DNA from: Pseudooctadecabacter jejudonensis
GTDB taxonomy: Bacteria > Pseudomonadota > Alphaproteobacteria > Rhodobacterales > Rhodobacteraceae
DNA: 64,000 bases
Direction of reading: 5' to 3'
Assembly (NCBI RefSeq): GCF_900172275.1
Contig: NZ_FWFT01000002.1
Coordinates: 248,001-312,000 of the forward strand
Shown here: positions 24,059 to 33,545 of the stretch, in pieces
Layout of the letters: every line of letters begins with the position of its first letter
How positions within the stretch are numbered: the first letter of the stretch is position 1
The notes under the pieces: model-generated
Told to the model about the DNA's origin: nothing
The model's input: only the letters and a program-made list of their open reading frames with translations
Database searches by the model: none
Program-made: the position numbers and the translations under genes

Positions 24059-26149
24059 GTCGCTGCGCGCCACGGGGCGCAGCAGATCCGGGGCGGCGCG
24101 ATCTGGGCGGGCGACGGGGCGGATGACGGGTGTTTCGCCGATCAGCAGATCCGTAAACCGCACGGGGGCGATCCGCCCTGTCAGGCGCGCGCGATAGACT
24201 GGGATGCCTTCGGTCACACGCATGACGTAGTTGCGGGTTTCGCGAAACGGGATGTGTTCGATCCAATCGATGACATCTACCGGCGTCTCGTTGTCAAACC
24301 CACGTCGTGGGTCGCCGCGTTCTGACATCCAGTCGCGCGGTCTGCCGGGGCCTGCGTTATACCCCGCCGCAATCATCACCGGACTGTTGCCAAACAACCG
24401 TGTCAAATACGCCAAATATTCCCCGCCCAGTGCTGCGTTGTATTCCCAATCTGTCGTCAGCCGCGCACGGCTGTAGGGCACATCCAGCCAGCCTGCCACA
24501 TCCTGCGCTGTGCCGGGCATCAGCTGCATCAGGCCCAGCGCGCCCACGGAACTGCCCGCATCCACACGGAATTCTGATTCTTGCCGCGCAATGGCCAGCG
24601 CCAGCGCCGGTTCAACCGGCAACGCCATCTCCGCCATCGGGTGGATCGGGAAATAGACATCTTGCACCAGAATGCCTTCGCGCGCGGCTGTTTTGGCGGC
24701 CAGTACGGTGTAGAACGGCTCATCCAGATCCATGAGCATCTGGCCCAGCTGCCCAATTTCGAACCGGTCCATGTCAGCGGCTGCGTCACGGATGAACAGC
24801 ACCGCGCTGCCCCGTTCGCCCGCGGCCAACAGGGCAAGCCCTGCGCGGACCGCCTCGTTTTGCAACACGGGGCCCCTGCGCCAATCGCCGTAGGTTTCAC
24901 CGCCCACAAGGTCGGGATCCATCGTTAGGCCAAGCTGTTCGGCGGAGAGCAGACCATAAAACGACGTCTGATGCTGGGCGCCGGCCTGAAAGGCGGCCAC
25001 CGCGGCCTCGGCGTCACCGCGGCCTTCGTGGGCGCGGCCCAACCAATAGCCCGCGCGCCCCTTTGAGATCGGGGAGGTGACGGCCGCGTCAAAGGCCTCA
25101 AAGTGCAGCAAGGCGCGGTCAAAGTCCCGCAGATAGGTCAGCGCGATATAGCCGGCCAACCATTCCAGATCGGCATAGTTGCGATCCTGCGGCGCGATAA
25201 AGTGATCGGCGGCCAAGGCATAGGCCCGGTCAATCCGGCCTTCGCGCATGTTCCAGCGGGCCAGGATGCGCCGCCACGACCCCCAGCGCCACGGCACGCC
25301 CAGCCTGTCGGCGCTGACCGATTGGGCCAGAAGCAATTCGGAGGCATTTGTCCAATCGGTGCGGTCGGCCAGCCAGTTGAAACGGTCATAGGCCAGCCCC
25401 GGATCGCCCCTTAAACGGTCCGGCACAAGGGCGCGGCGGTCGTTGAGGTCGTCGGCCTTGGTGATGTATCCGATGCGGGCGCGAACAAGGGCCGCCGTCC
25501 CATCATCCAGCAAGGGCAAGACGTTTTGAACATCCGACGTGCGCCAACGCCACAGCAGCATATCGGCACGGGCGACGTGAAGGGGGGCCACGAGGTCGGC
25601 GTGGGCGTCTATGATGGCTTGATGGCCCGCGTCGGTCAGGCCTTTGGTGGTCCAGACGGCGGCGATCAGCGTGTCGGCCTCGGCCCCACGGCCTGCACGG
25701 GTCAGCGCGCCTGCGTAGGCCACGGCGCCTTGGCCTGTTTGGACATCGTGGCCGTCAAAGAACGCAAGGATGTCGGCGTCAGCCACGCTGTCGTCTATGC
25801 TGCGTTCGGCGGCGGCGCGGATGCGGCTCAGGCCCGGCCAATCGGGGCGGCTGTTCAAAAGGGCGGTGAATTGGTCAAAGGGCACATCGTCTGTTTCATC
25901 GTCTCGCAGGTCGAGCCATCGCACCAGATCGCCATAAAGCGGATCGGTGCCGCGCAGCAGGCCGCCGACGTCACCTTGTGGATCGTCCAGCGCCTCGACC
26001 GCTTGCACAAAGGCCGGATCGACCAGATCGGACACATCGGCGGATTGGGCCGCACTGGTTGTGCCGGACACGGCCCAAATCACCGTCGCCACCAACGACG
26101 CCCAAAAGGACATCGTGAGGCTGGCAGATTGTGTGCCTGGATGTGTCAT
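24053..26149 (-). CDS. slt: Soluble lytic murein transglycosylase (Slt70-like)
   Basis: This 698-residue exported enzyme has a signal peptide (residues 1 to about 36, ending TTSAAQS), a long alpha-helical superhelix with TPR-like repeats, and a C-terminal lysozyme-like SLT domain. The catalytic glutamate is E524 in ARQESEFRVDAG, followed by GALGLMQLMPGTA and AAGYNAGPGRPRDW. It cleaves peptidoglycan to anhydromuropeptides. A second in-frame ATG 12 codons in (MSFWASL) would give a shorter signal peptide. It is divergent from dapA. Confidence 0.93.
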   Translation of the reverse strand: MTHPGTQSASLTMSFWASLVATVIWAVSGTTSAAQSADVSDLVDPAFVQAVEALDDPQGDVGGLLRGTDPLYGDLVRWLDLRDDETDDVPFDQFTALLNSRPDWPGLSRIRAAAERSIDDSVADADILAFFDGHDVQTGQGAVAYAGALTRAGRGAEADTLIAAVWTTKGLTDAGHQAIIDAHADLVAPLHVARADMLLWRWRTSDVQNVLPLLDDGTAALVRARIGYITKADDLNDRRALVPDRLRGDPGLAYDRFNWLADRTDWTNASELLLAQSVSADRLGVPWRWGSWRRILARWNMREGRIDRAYALAADHFIAPQDRNYADLEWLAGYIALTYLRDFDRALLHFEAFDAAVTSPISKGRAGYWLGRAHEGRGDAEAAVAAFQAGAQHQTSFYGLLSAEQLGLTMDPDLVGGETYGDWRRGPVLQNEAVRAGLALLAAGERGSAVLFIRDAAADMDRFEIGQLGQMLMDLDEPFYTVLAAKTAAREGILVQDVYFPIHPMAEMALPVEPALALAIARQESEFRVDAGSSVGALGLMQLMPGTAQDVAGWLDVPYSRARLTTDWEYNAALGGEYLAYLTRLFGNSPVMIAAGYNAGPGRPRDWMSERGDPRRGFDNETPVDVIDWIEHIPFRETRNYVMRVTEGIPVYRARLTGRIAPVRFTDLLIGETPVIRPVARPDRAAPDLLRPVARSDG

Positions 26150-26327
26150 CGCGCCCGCTCCTCATCCCGTGTTGGTGCGTGGGTTGCGCCTTGGGATGTT
26201 CTTCATACAACAAATTTAGGCGCTTGGCGGCCCGCTACAACTCACAAACTTGGCAAAGGCGGAAAACCCCGCTAGGGGACGGAATGAACTGGGCGATTTT
26301 GCCCCACCAACTGAAAGGATGCGTATC

Positions 26328-27200
26328 ATGCTCAAGGGTTCCCTCCCCGCTTTGGTCACGCCGTTCAAGGACGGCCAGTTGGATCTTGATACGCTGAAAA
26401 AACTGGTGGAGTGGCATATCGACCAAGGCAGCCACGGTTTGGTGCCGGTGGGTACGACCGGGGAAAGCCCCACGTTGACCCATGAAGAACACGATCTGGT
26501 GGTGGAAACTGTGGTGCAGGCTGCGGCGGGGCGTGTGCCCGTGGTGGCGGGCGCCGGGTCCAACAACACCGCCGAAACCGTGCGTTTGGTGAAGGCCGCC
26601 AAGGCCGCAGGGGCCGATGCGGCGCTGGTGGTGACGCCCTATTACAACAAGCCCACGCAGCGCGGGTTGATCGCGCATTTCACAGCCGCCGCCGATTGCG
26701 GTTTGCCCATCATCATCTACAACATCCCGGGCCGGTCCGTGGTGGACATGACGCCCGAAACGATGGGTGAGCTGGCCAAACACGACATGATAATCGGCGT
26801 CAAAGATGCCACCGGTGATTTGGCACGGGTGCCCAACCAACGACTGACCTGCGGGCCGGACTTTGTGCAGTTGTCGGGCGAAGACCCCACCGCCATCGGG
26901 TTCAACGCCCAAGGCGGCGTGGGCTGCATTTCGGTCACGGCCAACGTGGCCCCTGCCCTGTGCGCGCAGATGCAAGAGGCCACAGCCGCGGGCGATTACG
27001 ACACTGCCCTGACCCTGAACGACCGTTTGATGCCGCTGCACAAGGCGATTTTCACCGAACCCGGTCTGGTGGGGGCGAAATACGGCATGTCTTTGCTGGG
27101 GATGTGCGCGGATGAGGTTCGGTCGCCGCTGACGGGGCTGGAGGACGCGACCAAGGCCAAGATGCGCGACGCCATGGTGTACGCGGGCCTGATCAACTAG
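26328..27200 (+). CDS. dapA: 4-hydroxy-tetrahydrodipicolinate synthase
   Basis: This 290-residue class I aldolase condenses pyruvate with aspartate semialdehyde in lysine and diaminopimelate synthesis. The GTTGESPTL motif is at residues 42-50, catalytic Y131 in IIIYNIPGR, and Schiff-base K159 in [10 protein letters not shown], two residues short of E. coli numbering. ATG 26328 has GAAAGG about nine bases upstream; an ATG at 26319 would be too close to that site. A hairpin terminator follows at 27222. Confidence 0.95.
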   Translation: MLKGSLPALVTPFKDGQLDLDTLKKLVEWHIDQGSHGLVPVGTTGESPTLTHEEHDLVVETVVQAAAGRVPVVAGAGSNNTAETVRLVKAAKAAGADAALVVTPYYNKPTQRGLIAHFTAAADCGLPIIIYNIPGRSVVDMTPETMGELAKHDMIIGVKDATGDLARVPNQRLTCGPDFVQLSGEDPTAIGFNAQGGVGCISVTANVAPALCAQMQEATAAGDYDTALTLNDRLMPLHKAIFTEPGLVGAKYGMSLLGMCADEVRSPLTGLEDATKAKMRDAMVYAGLIN

Positions 27201-27221
27201 GCGCCAAACAAAAGATCGTGC

Positions 27222-27250
27222 AAACGGGCGGGGATTTCCCCGCCTGTTTT
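27222..27250. terminator. Hairpin terminator after dapA
   Basis: A GC-rich inverted repeat (GGCGGGGA paired with TCCCCGCC across a short loop) is followed by TGTTTTCATTT. It lies between the convergent dapA and AlkX/YcaQ-like genes and could serve both strands. Confidence 0.75.
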
Positions 27251-27264
27251 CATTTGGGCCCATC

Positions 27265-28458
27265 TTATTTCGGGTCGCGCAGCCAGCCCGGCGCGTAGTG
27301 GACGTCTGTGCTGCCCACAAAGGTCGCGACGCGAGCCAGTTCGGCCTTGAGAGCTGTGAGGCGGGCTTTGCCCATGCGCACGCCCGCCTCGGGCCAGAAG
27401 GCGGTGACGGTTGTTGCGGCACCGTCGCGTTTGGCGTCGATCCGACCGATGATCCGGTCGCCCTGCAGCACGGGGAACACATAGTATCCGTAGGTGCGTT
27501 TGAGGGCGGGGACGAAGATTTCGATGCGGTAGTGGAACCCCCACAGACGCTGCGCCCGTTTTCGATCGCGCAGGGCGGGATCAAACGGAGAGAGAAGCCG
27601 CACCCGCGCGTTTGGTTCAGGCGGCGCGCTGTTGAGTTTTTCTGGCCAGATGAAGGAGGCGCGGCGCGTGCCATCGTGGGCTTCGATGTCAACCTCAAGG
27701 AGGGTGCCGTCTGCTTTGGCGCGGGTGCACCAGTCTTTGGCCTGCTGCGGTGTGATGAGGGCGTAGAAGGCGGCGAGTTCGCCGGAGGTTGCAAAGCCCA
27801 GACGGTCGAGGGCGGTGCGGCAGGCCCAGTCGATTACTTCGTCTTCGGTCATGCGTGCGTTCAGGTATTCGGGGGGAATGACGCGTTCCGTCAGGTCATA
27901 GTATTTGCGGAAGCCGCGACGGTGGCAGACGCTGAGCTCGCCCGCGCGCCAAAGGTATTCGAGGGCGGTTTTGGACGGGTGCCAATCCCACCATCCACCT
28001 GATTTGCGCACCTCACCCTCGCCCACGTCCATGGAGGAGGCGGGGCCGGTGTCCGCAATTTGGCGCAGCACCGTGTCCAGTTGATCGCGAAAGCCGGGGC
28101 GGCGCCAGGCGTCCCATTTGGCGTCCATATGCGCCTTTTCGCGGGCGAATTTGTGCCGCCATGCGGGAAAGCTGGACATGGTGATGACAGAGGCATCGTG
28201 GGTCCAGTGTTCAAACGCGCCACGGGTTTTCAGCAGCCGTGGCAGGTTGGGCGCGCGGTATTGCTGGCGGCGCGACCACAAGATCAGATCATGGGCCCGG
28301 GCCAGCGTGTTGACGCTGTCGACCTGCACAAACCCAAGGTGGTCGATCACACCTTGCAGGTCCGCGCCTTTGCCCTGCCCGCTGCGAGGGCCGAGCAGCA
28401 GATGGTGATCCAGAAACAGGCGGCGGGCGGTTTGGGTGTCGATCAGCGGTCGTGTCAT
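27265..28458 (-). CDS. AlkX/YcaQ-family winged-helix DNA glycosylase-like protein
   Basis: This 397-residue protein is of the HTH_42 (winged helix) family that includes E. coli YcaQ/AlkX, a glycosylase for interstrand crosslinks. It has the QxD-type motif Q45-V-D47 in GFVQVDSVN and the diagnostic [21 protein letters not shown]...[19 protein letters not shown] block. Residues 268-276 (SFIWPEKLN) are encoded by a copy of the dispersed repeat block. Activity on crosslinks is inferred from the family. It is divergent from smpB. Confidence 0.85.
   Translation of the reverse strand: MTRPLIDTQTARRLFLDHHLLLGPRSGQGKGADLQGVIDHLGFVQVDSVNTLARAHDLILWSRRQQYRAPNLPRLLKTRGAFEHWTHDASVITMSSFPAWRHKFAREKAHMDAKWDAWRRPGFRDQLDTVLRQIADTGPASSMDVGEGEVRKSGGWWDWHPSKTALEYLWRAGELSVCHRRGFRKYYDLTERVIPPEYLNARMTEDEVIDWACRTALDRLGFATSGELAAFYALITPQQAKDWCTRAKADGTLLEVDIEAHDGTRRASFIWPEKLNSAPPEPNARVRLLSPFDPALRDRKRAQRLWGFHYRIEIFVPALKRTYGYYVFPVLQGDRIIGRIDAKRDGAATTVTAFWPEAGVRMGKARLTALKAELARVATFVGSTDVHYAPGWLRDPK
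27634..27659. repeat. Dispersed repeat block, copy E, inside the AlkX/YcaQ-like gene
   Basis: The 26 bases starting GAGTTTTTCTGGCCAGATGA match the reverse complement of copy A at 24 of 26 positions by eye. The block is translated in frame near residues 267-275. No palindrome is attached. A chance match of this length to the same element is unlikely, but only this short portion is preserved. Confidence 0.6.
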
Positions 28459-28510
28459 TAGGGCACCCTATGGGTTGTCGCAGGCGGCGTCCTCCCCTAT
28501 TTGGCAAGAC

Positions 28511-28984
28511 ATGGCAAAGACGGACGACAGCAAGAACTACAAGGTGATCGCGGAGAACCGCCGCGCCCGCTACGATTATGCGATCGAGGATGATCTGGAA
28601 TGCGGGATTGTGCTGAGCGGGTCGGAGGTGAAATCCCTTCGGGTCGGGCAGTCGAATATTGCTGACAGTTATGCATCTGTTGAGGATGGGGAGCTGTGGC
28701 TGACCAACGCCTATATCGCGCCCTACAAGCAGGCGATGTTTCCCCATGAGGAACGCGCGCGCCGTAAGTTGCTGGTGTCGCGGCGGGAGTTGGCGCGGTT
28801 GTGGAATGCCACCCAGCGCCAAGGCATGACGTTGGTGCCGTTGGTGATGTACTTCAACCATAAGGGCCGCGTGAAGCTGAAGATCGCCGTTGCCAAGGGC
28901 AAGCAAAAGCAAGACAAACGCGCCACCGAAGCCAAGCGGGATTGGGGTCGCCAGAAGGCGCGGCTGCTGCGGCACGGCGAATAG
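28511..28984 (+). CDS. smpB: SsrA-binding protein SmpB
   Basis: This 157-residue OB-fold protein binds tmRNA and brings it to stalled ribosomes. Signatures are [29 protein letters not shown], a central [10 protein letters not shown], and the basic C-terminal tail [22 protein letters not shown], which reaches the empty mRNA channel. ATG 28511 gives the family N-terminus [20 protein letters not shown]. The ssrA gene itself is not in the window. Confidence 0.96.
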   Translation: MAKTDDSKNYKVIAENRRARYDYAIEDDLECGIVLSGSEVKSLRVGQSNIADSYASVEDGELWLTNAYIAPYKQAMFPHEERARRKLLVSRRELARLWNATQRQGMTLVPLVMYFNHKGRVKLKIAVAKGKQKQDKRATEAKRDWGRQKARLLRHGE

Positions 28985-29153
28985 CCGGTGATTTTGCGGG
29001 GAATGACGGCACAAACCTCCCCTATTGCCTGAAAATTAATCATTGTTAACATCCGGCCAGCCTTGGCCCGTGGTGGGAAGGCCTTTGGCGCGCCATGGTC
29101 GCGCCATCACATGACACGCCCCGGTGGGGGGCGAACAGGAAGGATTGGGAACG

Positions 29154-29462
29154 ATGGAAATGATTTTGGGACTGCTGATCCCCGCGCTTTCGGGTGCTGC
29201 GGGCGGCAACATTACGGGTAAAATTTCCGAGACGCTGAACGCGGGCGGCATGCTGAATACCGTTTTGGGGGCCGTTGGCGGCCTTGGGGCGGGCACTATT
29301 TTGGGCCAGTTGGGCATTGACGCCCCCACCGGTGAAGCTGCGGCTGAGGCGGCCAGCAATTTCGACATCGGCGCGCTGATCGGCGCTGTGGGTGGCGGGG
29401 CCGCAGGTGGTGGCGTTCTGGCGTCTGTCGTGGGTGTTATCAAATCTGCCATGAACAAATAA
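29154..29462 (+). CDS. Small glycine/alanine-rich hydrophobic protein
   Basis: This protein of about 102 residues begins MEMILGLLIPALSGAAGGNI and has long Gly/Ala-rich stretches (GAVGGLGAGTILGQLG, GAVGGGAAGGGVLASVVGV) resembling glycine-zipper membrane segments. An AGGAAGGA ribosome site precedes ATG 29154. It stands alone with a clear terminator after it. The function is unknown; membrane association is inferred from composition. Confidence 0.6.
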   Translation: MEMILGLLIPALSGAAGGNITGKISETLNAGGMLNTVLGAVGGLGAGTILGQLGIDAPTGEAAAEAASNFDIGALIGAVGGGAAGGGVLASVVGVIKSAMNK

Positions 29463-29480
29463 ACTGACCAAGGTCAGCGC

Positions 29481-29510
29481 AAGGGGCGTCCTTCGGGGCG
29501 CCCTTTTTTA
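29481..29510 (+). terminator. Intrinsic terminator
   Basis: A GC-rich hairpin (GGGGCGTCC and its partner GGGGCGCCC around CTTCG) is followed by TTTTTTA. It follows the glycine-rich gene and separates it from sseA. Confidence 0.85.
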
Positions 29511-29633
29511 TGGGCTTTAGGCAGGGGCGGACCGCCTGCGGCCTTGCGTCAAAGGCCCCTGAGGAGTAGGGACCACAGCAACGTGGCCTGCCCGGTGGCG
29601 GCGGTGTCGGTGATGCGGAAAGAAGGTGCGCCC

Positions 29634-30491
29634 ATGGTGACTGATGATCCCAAAACGCTGGTTTCGACGGCATGGTTGGCCGATCATCTGAAGGACCCGG
29701 ACCTGCGGGTGCTGGATGCCACGTGGTTTATGGCCAGCGAGGGGCGTGACCCGATAGCCGAGTATGAGGCGGCGCACATCCCAGGCGCGCGGTTTTTTGA
29801 CATCGAAGAGATCAGCGATAGCCGGTCTGAGTTGCCGCATATGATGCCCAGCACCGAAAAATTCATGAGCCGGATGCGCAAGATGGGCGTGGGAGACGGG
29901 CACCAGATCGTGGTGTACGACGGAATGGGTTTGTTCAGCGCCGCCCGCGTGTGGTGGATGTTCCGCCTGTTGGGCAAGACAGATATTGCCGTGCTGGATG
30001 GCGGGTTTCCCAAGTGGCAGGCCGAGGGGCATCCGGTGGAGGATTTGCCCCCTGTGATCCGCGACCGCCACATGACGACGACGCGGCAGAACCAGATGGT
30101 CAAGGACGTCACACAGGTGGCCGCCGCGTCCAAGCTGGGCGATTATGTGATCGTTGATGCGCGGTCGCCAGAGCGCTTTCGCGGTGACGCGCCGGAGCCG
30201 CGTGAGGGGCTGCGGGCGGGGCATATTCCGAACAGCCGCAACGTGTTTTACCGTGATCTTCTGAACCCCGATGGCACTATGAAAGACCCCGCCACGATGC
30301 GTTCGGTGTTTGAGGCCGCGGGCGTCGATCTGGCCAAACCCGCTATCCTGACCTGCGGGTCGGGTGTGACGGCGGCGATCCTTGCCCTCGCCCTGGAGCG
30401 GATGGGCAAGACCGATCACGCAGTTTACGACGGAAGCTGGTCCGAATGGGGCCTCTTCCATGATCTTCCCCTAGCAACCGGAGACGCCTGA
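29634..30491 (+). CDS. sseA: 3-mercaptopyruvate sulfurtransferase (rhodanese)
   Basis: This 285-residue protein has two rhodanese domains. The active-site loop CGSGVT, with catalytic C241, is the mercaptopyruvate sulfurtransferase form rather than a thiosulfate-specific one. It transfers sulfur from 3-mercaptopyruvate to a thiol or cyanide. ATG 29634 follows a GAAAGAAGG site. The stop overlaps the aminotransferase start (TGATG); that enzyme could make mercaptopyruvate from cysteine, an attractive but unproven link. Confidence 0.92.
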   Translation: MVTDDPKTLVSTAWLADHLKDPDLRVLDATWFMASEGRDPIAEYEAAHIPGARFFDIEEISDSRSELPHMMPSTEKFMSRMRKMGVGDGHQIVVYDGMGLFSAARVWWMFRLLGKTDIAVLDGGFPKWQAEGHPVEDLPPVIRDRHMTTTRQNQMVKDVTQVAAASKLGDYVIVDARSPERFRGDAPEPREGLRAGHIPNSRNVFYRDLLNPDGTMKDPATMRSVFEAAGVDLAKPAILTCGSGVTAAILALALERMGKTDHAVYDGSWSEWGLFHDLPLATGDA

Positions 30492-31675
30492 TGCTGGAGC
30501 ATCTGAAAGAGCAACCGAAAGACAAAATCCTCGCCCTGATGGCGGCCTATCGCGCCGACGCGCGTGACACAAAGATCGACCTTGGAGTGGGTGTGTACAA
30601 GGACGCGTCTGGCAACACGCCGGTGATGCGCGCCGTGAAAGAGGCAGAGCGCCGGATCAACGCGGAGCAGACGACGAAGGCCTATACGGGGCTGGCGGGC
30701 GATCCTGCGTTTTCAGACGCGATGATTGATCTGGTGCTGGACGGCGCTGTGGCCCGTGACCGTGTGGCCGCAGTGGCGACCCCTGGCGGCACAGGTGCCA
30801 TTCGGCAGGCGTTGGAGCTGATCAAGATGGCCGCCCCCGGTGCGACCGTCTGGTTGTCGGACCCGACGTGGCCGAACCATCCGTCGATTATCAAGTATCT
30901 GGGGATGAAGTCGAAATCCTACCGTTATTTTGACAGTGACACGGGCCAGGTGGATTATGTGGGTATGCTGACCGATCTGGGTCAGGTGCTGCCCGGTGAT
31001 GTGGTGCTGCTGCACGGCTGTTGCCACAACCCCACGGGGGCCAATCTGACGATGCCCCAGTGGAAGGGCGTGATTGATCTGCTCAAGGACAAGGCGGCGA
31101 TGCCGTTCATCGACATTGCCTATCAGGGCTTTGGCGACGGTTTGGCGCAGGATGGGGCGGCCACGCGTTTGGTGGCGTCGTCCTTTGACAACGTGCTGAT
31201 CGCGGCGAGCTGTTCAAAGAACTTCGGCATTTACCGCGAACGCACGGGGATCCTGATGGCGGTGGCCAAGGATGAAGCCCAGCGCGATCTGGCGCAGCAG
31301 AATCTGGCCTACCTCAACCGCCAGAATTTCAGCTTTCCGCCCGATCACGGGGCACGGATTGTGTCGACCATCCTGACCGACGCGGAGTTGCGCGCCGATT
31401 GGGAGGCCGAGTTGGAAGAGGTCCGTTTGGGCATGTTGGACCTGCGCAAACAGCTGGCGGATGAGCTGCGCCGGCTGAGCAATTCGGACCGGTTCGATTT
31501 TCTTGCGGAACATCGCGGGATGTTCAGCCGTTTGGGCACCAGCCCTGACAAGGTCGAGATGCTGCGCGCGGATCACGGGATTTACATGGTGGGGGACAGC
31601 CGGATGAACATTGCCGGTCTGAACGCCGACACCGTGCCGGTTCTGGCCCGCGCCATCATCGACGCTGGCGTGTAG
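30491..31675 (+). CDS. Aromatic amino acid / aspartate aminotransferase, class I
   Basis: This 394-residue fold-type I PLP enzyme is of the AspC/TyrB group. It has HNPTGANLT at 179-187, D208 and Y211 in FIDIAYQGFGDG, Schiff-base lysine K243 in SCSKNFGIYRERTG, and a C-terminal arginine region. It interconverts aromatic amino acids or aspartate with their keto acids. It is translationally coupled to sseA. Two strong hairpins follow the stop. Confidence 0.9.
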   Translation: MLEHLKEQPKDKILALMAAYRADARDTKIDLGVGVYKDASGNTPVMRAVKEAERRINAEQTTKAYTGLAGDPAFSDAMIDLVLDGAVARDRVAAVATPGGTGAIRQALELIKMAAPGATVWLSDPTWPNHPSIIKYLGMKSKSYRYFDSDTGQVDYVGMLTDLGQVLPGDVVLLHGCCHNPTGANLTMPQWKGVIDLLKDKAAMPFIDIAYQGFGDGLAQDGAATRLVASSFDNVLIAASCSKNFGIYRERTGILMAVAKDEAQRDLAQQNLAYLNRQNFSFPPDHGARIVSTILTDAELRADWEAELEEVRLGMLDLRKQLADELRRLSNSDRFDFLAEHRGMFSRLGTSPDKVEMLRADHGIYMVGDSRMNIAGLNADTVPVLARAIIDAGV

Positions 31676-31722
31676 CAAAGTCTGGTACAGACTTTGCGTC
31701 CAGACTTTTCACAAAAGTCTGG
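31676..31722. repeat. Two tandem perfect hairpins after the aminotransferase gene
   Basis: A 21-bp inverted repeat (31676-31696, 9-bp stem, loop GTA) and a 23-bp one (31700-31722, 10-bp stem, loop CAC) directly follow the TAG stop. The stems share AAAGTCTG/CAGACTTT-like sequence, so the two could also pair with one another. A transcription end or mRNA-stabilising role is plausible, though no long T-run follows. Confidence 0.8.
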
Positions 31723-31787
31723 TCTCGCATCACATCAAGGGCGTGCCCATATCTTGGGGGCGCCCTTTGCCATTTCTGGAGGTTTCC

Positions 31788-32561
31788 ATGCCCAACACTG
31801 CCCTTATCACCGGAGCCTCTGGAGGGATCGGTGCTGCCCTTGCGCGCTATCACGCCTCAAAGGGGGGTGATCTGATCATCACCGCCCGACGTGCCGATGC
31901 CCTCGAAGAAATGAAGGCCGAGCTGGAGGCCACCCATAACATCAGCGTTCATGTGATCGCCCTTGATTTGGGCACGCCCAATGGCGCCGAAAGTCTGGTA
32001 GAGGCGGTAGAAACCAAGGGCCTGACTGTGGACATCCTGATCAACAACGCTGGGTTTGGCGGACACGGGCGACACGTTGATCGTGACCTTGCGGACGAAC
32101 AGGCGATGATTGATCTGAATGTGAAGGCACTGGTGACCCTGACCCATGCGTTTGGCGGAAAAATGGCAGCAGGGGGTGGTGGACGGATCCTGAATGTCGG
32201 GTCCACGGCTGGGTTCATGCCGGGGCCCTTGCAGGCCGTTTACTTTGCGACGAAGGCTTTTGTGAATTCGTTCAGCCAAGCGGTCGACCATGAATTGCGC
32301 CCCAAAGGTGTGACCGTTACGGTGCTGGCCCCCGGCTATGTGGAGACGGATTTTTCCGCCCGCGCGGATCTGGACGGCACGGACCTGACCAAATCCGGCG
32401 CAACGCCGCAGAGCGCCGCAAAACACGGCTATGACGCCATGATGAACGGCGATCTGGTGACAATCAACGAGCGTCGCTTGTCGTTCATGTTGGGGTGGAT
32501 CATTCCGTTCCTGCCCCGCCGCGCCGTCCTGAAGATGGTCGAGAAGATGCAGTCGAAGTGA
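31788..32561 (+). CDS. Short-chain dehydrogenase/reductase
   Basis: This 257-residue classical SDR has the NAD(P)-binding TGASGGIG at residues 8-15, INNAG at 85-89, catalytic S139, and the Y152-x-x-x-K156 pair as YFATK. The ARR after the second strand suggests preference for NADP(H). The C-terminal MLGWIIPFLPRRAVLKMV is like the DltE/YqjQ-type SDRs. ATG 31788 follows TGGAGG. The substrate is unknown. Confidence 0.88.
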   Translation: MPNTALITGASGGIGAALARYHASKGGDLIITARRADALEEMKAELEATHNISVHVIALDLGTPNGAESLVEAVETKGLTVDILINNAGFGGHGRHVDRDLADEQAMIDLNVKALVTLTHAFGGKMAAGGGGRILNVGSTAGFMPGPLQAVYFATKAFVNSFSQAVDHELRPKGVTVTVLAPGYVETDFSARADLDGTDLTKSGATPQSAAKHGYDAMMNGDLVTINERRLSFMLGWIIPFLPRRAVLKMVEKMQSK

Positions 32562-32574
32562 TCGACCCCGGCCG

Positions 32575-33399
32575 CTATTCGACCGGAATGGCCACTGTTA
32601 AAATGCCACGTCCGGTTTGGCCGTTGAAGGTTTCATCGTAGACCTCATATTCGGGGGCGGCGCGGGGTTTGAGCCCTGCGGCGGGGATCGCGTCATTCCA
32701 AATGGCGTTGAACATTGCGGGCATGTCGGACACGTGGCCGTCATGTTTGAAGGTCGCGTAGGTGCCGGCTGGGATGTGCAGGGATGTCATGCCTTCGGGC
32801 ACGTCTTCACCGGCCAGCGCACAGCCGGCCATGTAGTCAAATTTGCCGTCCGGCGTCACGTTGTAGCTGACGCCGTAGGCGGCACTTTGGTCCAGATCGG
32901 GCGTGTCGCAGTTGGCATTGAACCGTGACCAAAGCGCAGGGATGTCTGCGATCTGATCGTGGGAGCACGCGATGGAATAGCCTGCAAGGGTCCGTGCGTC
33001 GTGGTGGCGGACCTCAGGCGGGGCGAGGGCGATGGGGGTGTTCACTGTCATTGTCAAAGGCTCCGTTAGTGTCAGGGAGGAAAGGGACCCCGCCGCACGA
33101 ATGCTGCGCGGGGTGCAACCGAACGCGGCCGTGAAGGCGCGGGTGAAGGCCTCATGGCTGTTGTAGCCCGCCTCAAGCGCTGTGGTCAGGATATCCTGCT
33201 GCCCAAAGGCCAAGGTGGCCGCCGCGGCGGACAATCGCCGCGCCCGCAGGTAGCCCATGGGTGATTGCCCCGTGCCCGCGCGAAAGGCACGCGAGAGGTG
33301 ATAGGGGCTGACTGCGCAGCGGCGCGACAGATCATCCACTGTCAGCGGACGGTAAAGATGCTGTTCAAGCTGCCACAGTATTTTTGCCACAAGGGTCAT
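32575..33399 (-). CDS. AraC family regulator with GyrI-like ligand domain
   Basis: This protein of about 274 residues has an N-terminal AraC-type DNA-binding domain with two helix-turn-helix units (LTVDDLSRRCAVSPYHLSRAFRAGTG and ILTTALEAGYNSHEAFTRAF). It is joined to a C-terminal GyrI-like/SOUL-type effector domain, the layout of the Rob/BltR-like group. It probably senses a small molecule. I place the start at 33399 (MTLVAKILWQLEQHLYRPL); no strong ribosome site is seen and the frame is open to 33492. Confidence 0.82.
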   Translation of the reverse strand: MTLVAKILWQLEQHLYRPLTVDDLSRRCAVSPYHLSRAFRAGTGQSPMGYLRARRLSAAAATLAFGQQDILTTALEAGYNSHEAFTRAFTAAFGCTPRSIRAAGSLSSLTLTEPLTMTVNTPIALAPPEVRHHDARTLAGYSIACSHDQIADIPALWSRFNANCDTPDLDQSAAYGVSYNVTPDGKFDYMAGCALAGEDVPEGMTSLHIPAGTYATFKHDGHVSDMPAMFNAIWNDAIPAAGLKPRAAPEYEVYDETFNGQTGRGILTVAIPVE

Positions 33400-33490
33400 G
33401 GGGGTGTCCGTTTCGTTCGATGCAGCCTTGGTGTAGCGCGACGCGCAGCACCCTTGCTTGATTGTTCTTGCTGTTTTGGTGGCAAAACGC

Positions 33491-33523
33491 AAAAGGCCCC
33501 GCTGGTGTCCAGCGGGGCCTTTC
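33491..33523 (-). terminator. Terminator of glnK-amtB
   Basis: A strong hairpin (AAAGGCCCCGCTGG paired with CCAGCGGGGCCTTT) is followed on the minus strand by TTTTGCGTTTT. It lies just beyond the amtB stop and before the AraC gene. Confidence 0.85.
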
Positions 33524-33545
33524 GTCAGGCTATGTCAGGGAGGAT

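Noticed and set aside
26235-27794. Open frame of 519 codons on the minus strand
   Set aside because: Covers dapA and part of the AlkX/YcaQ-like gene in another frame; no domain seen.
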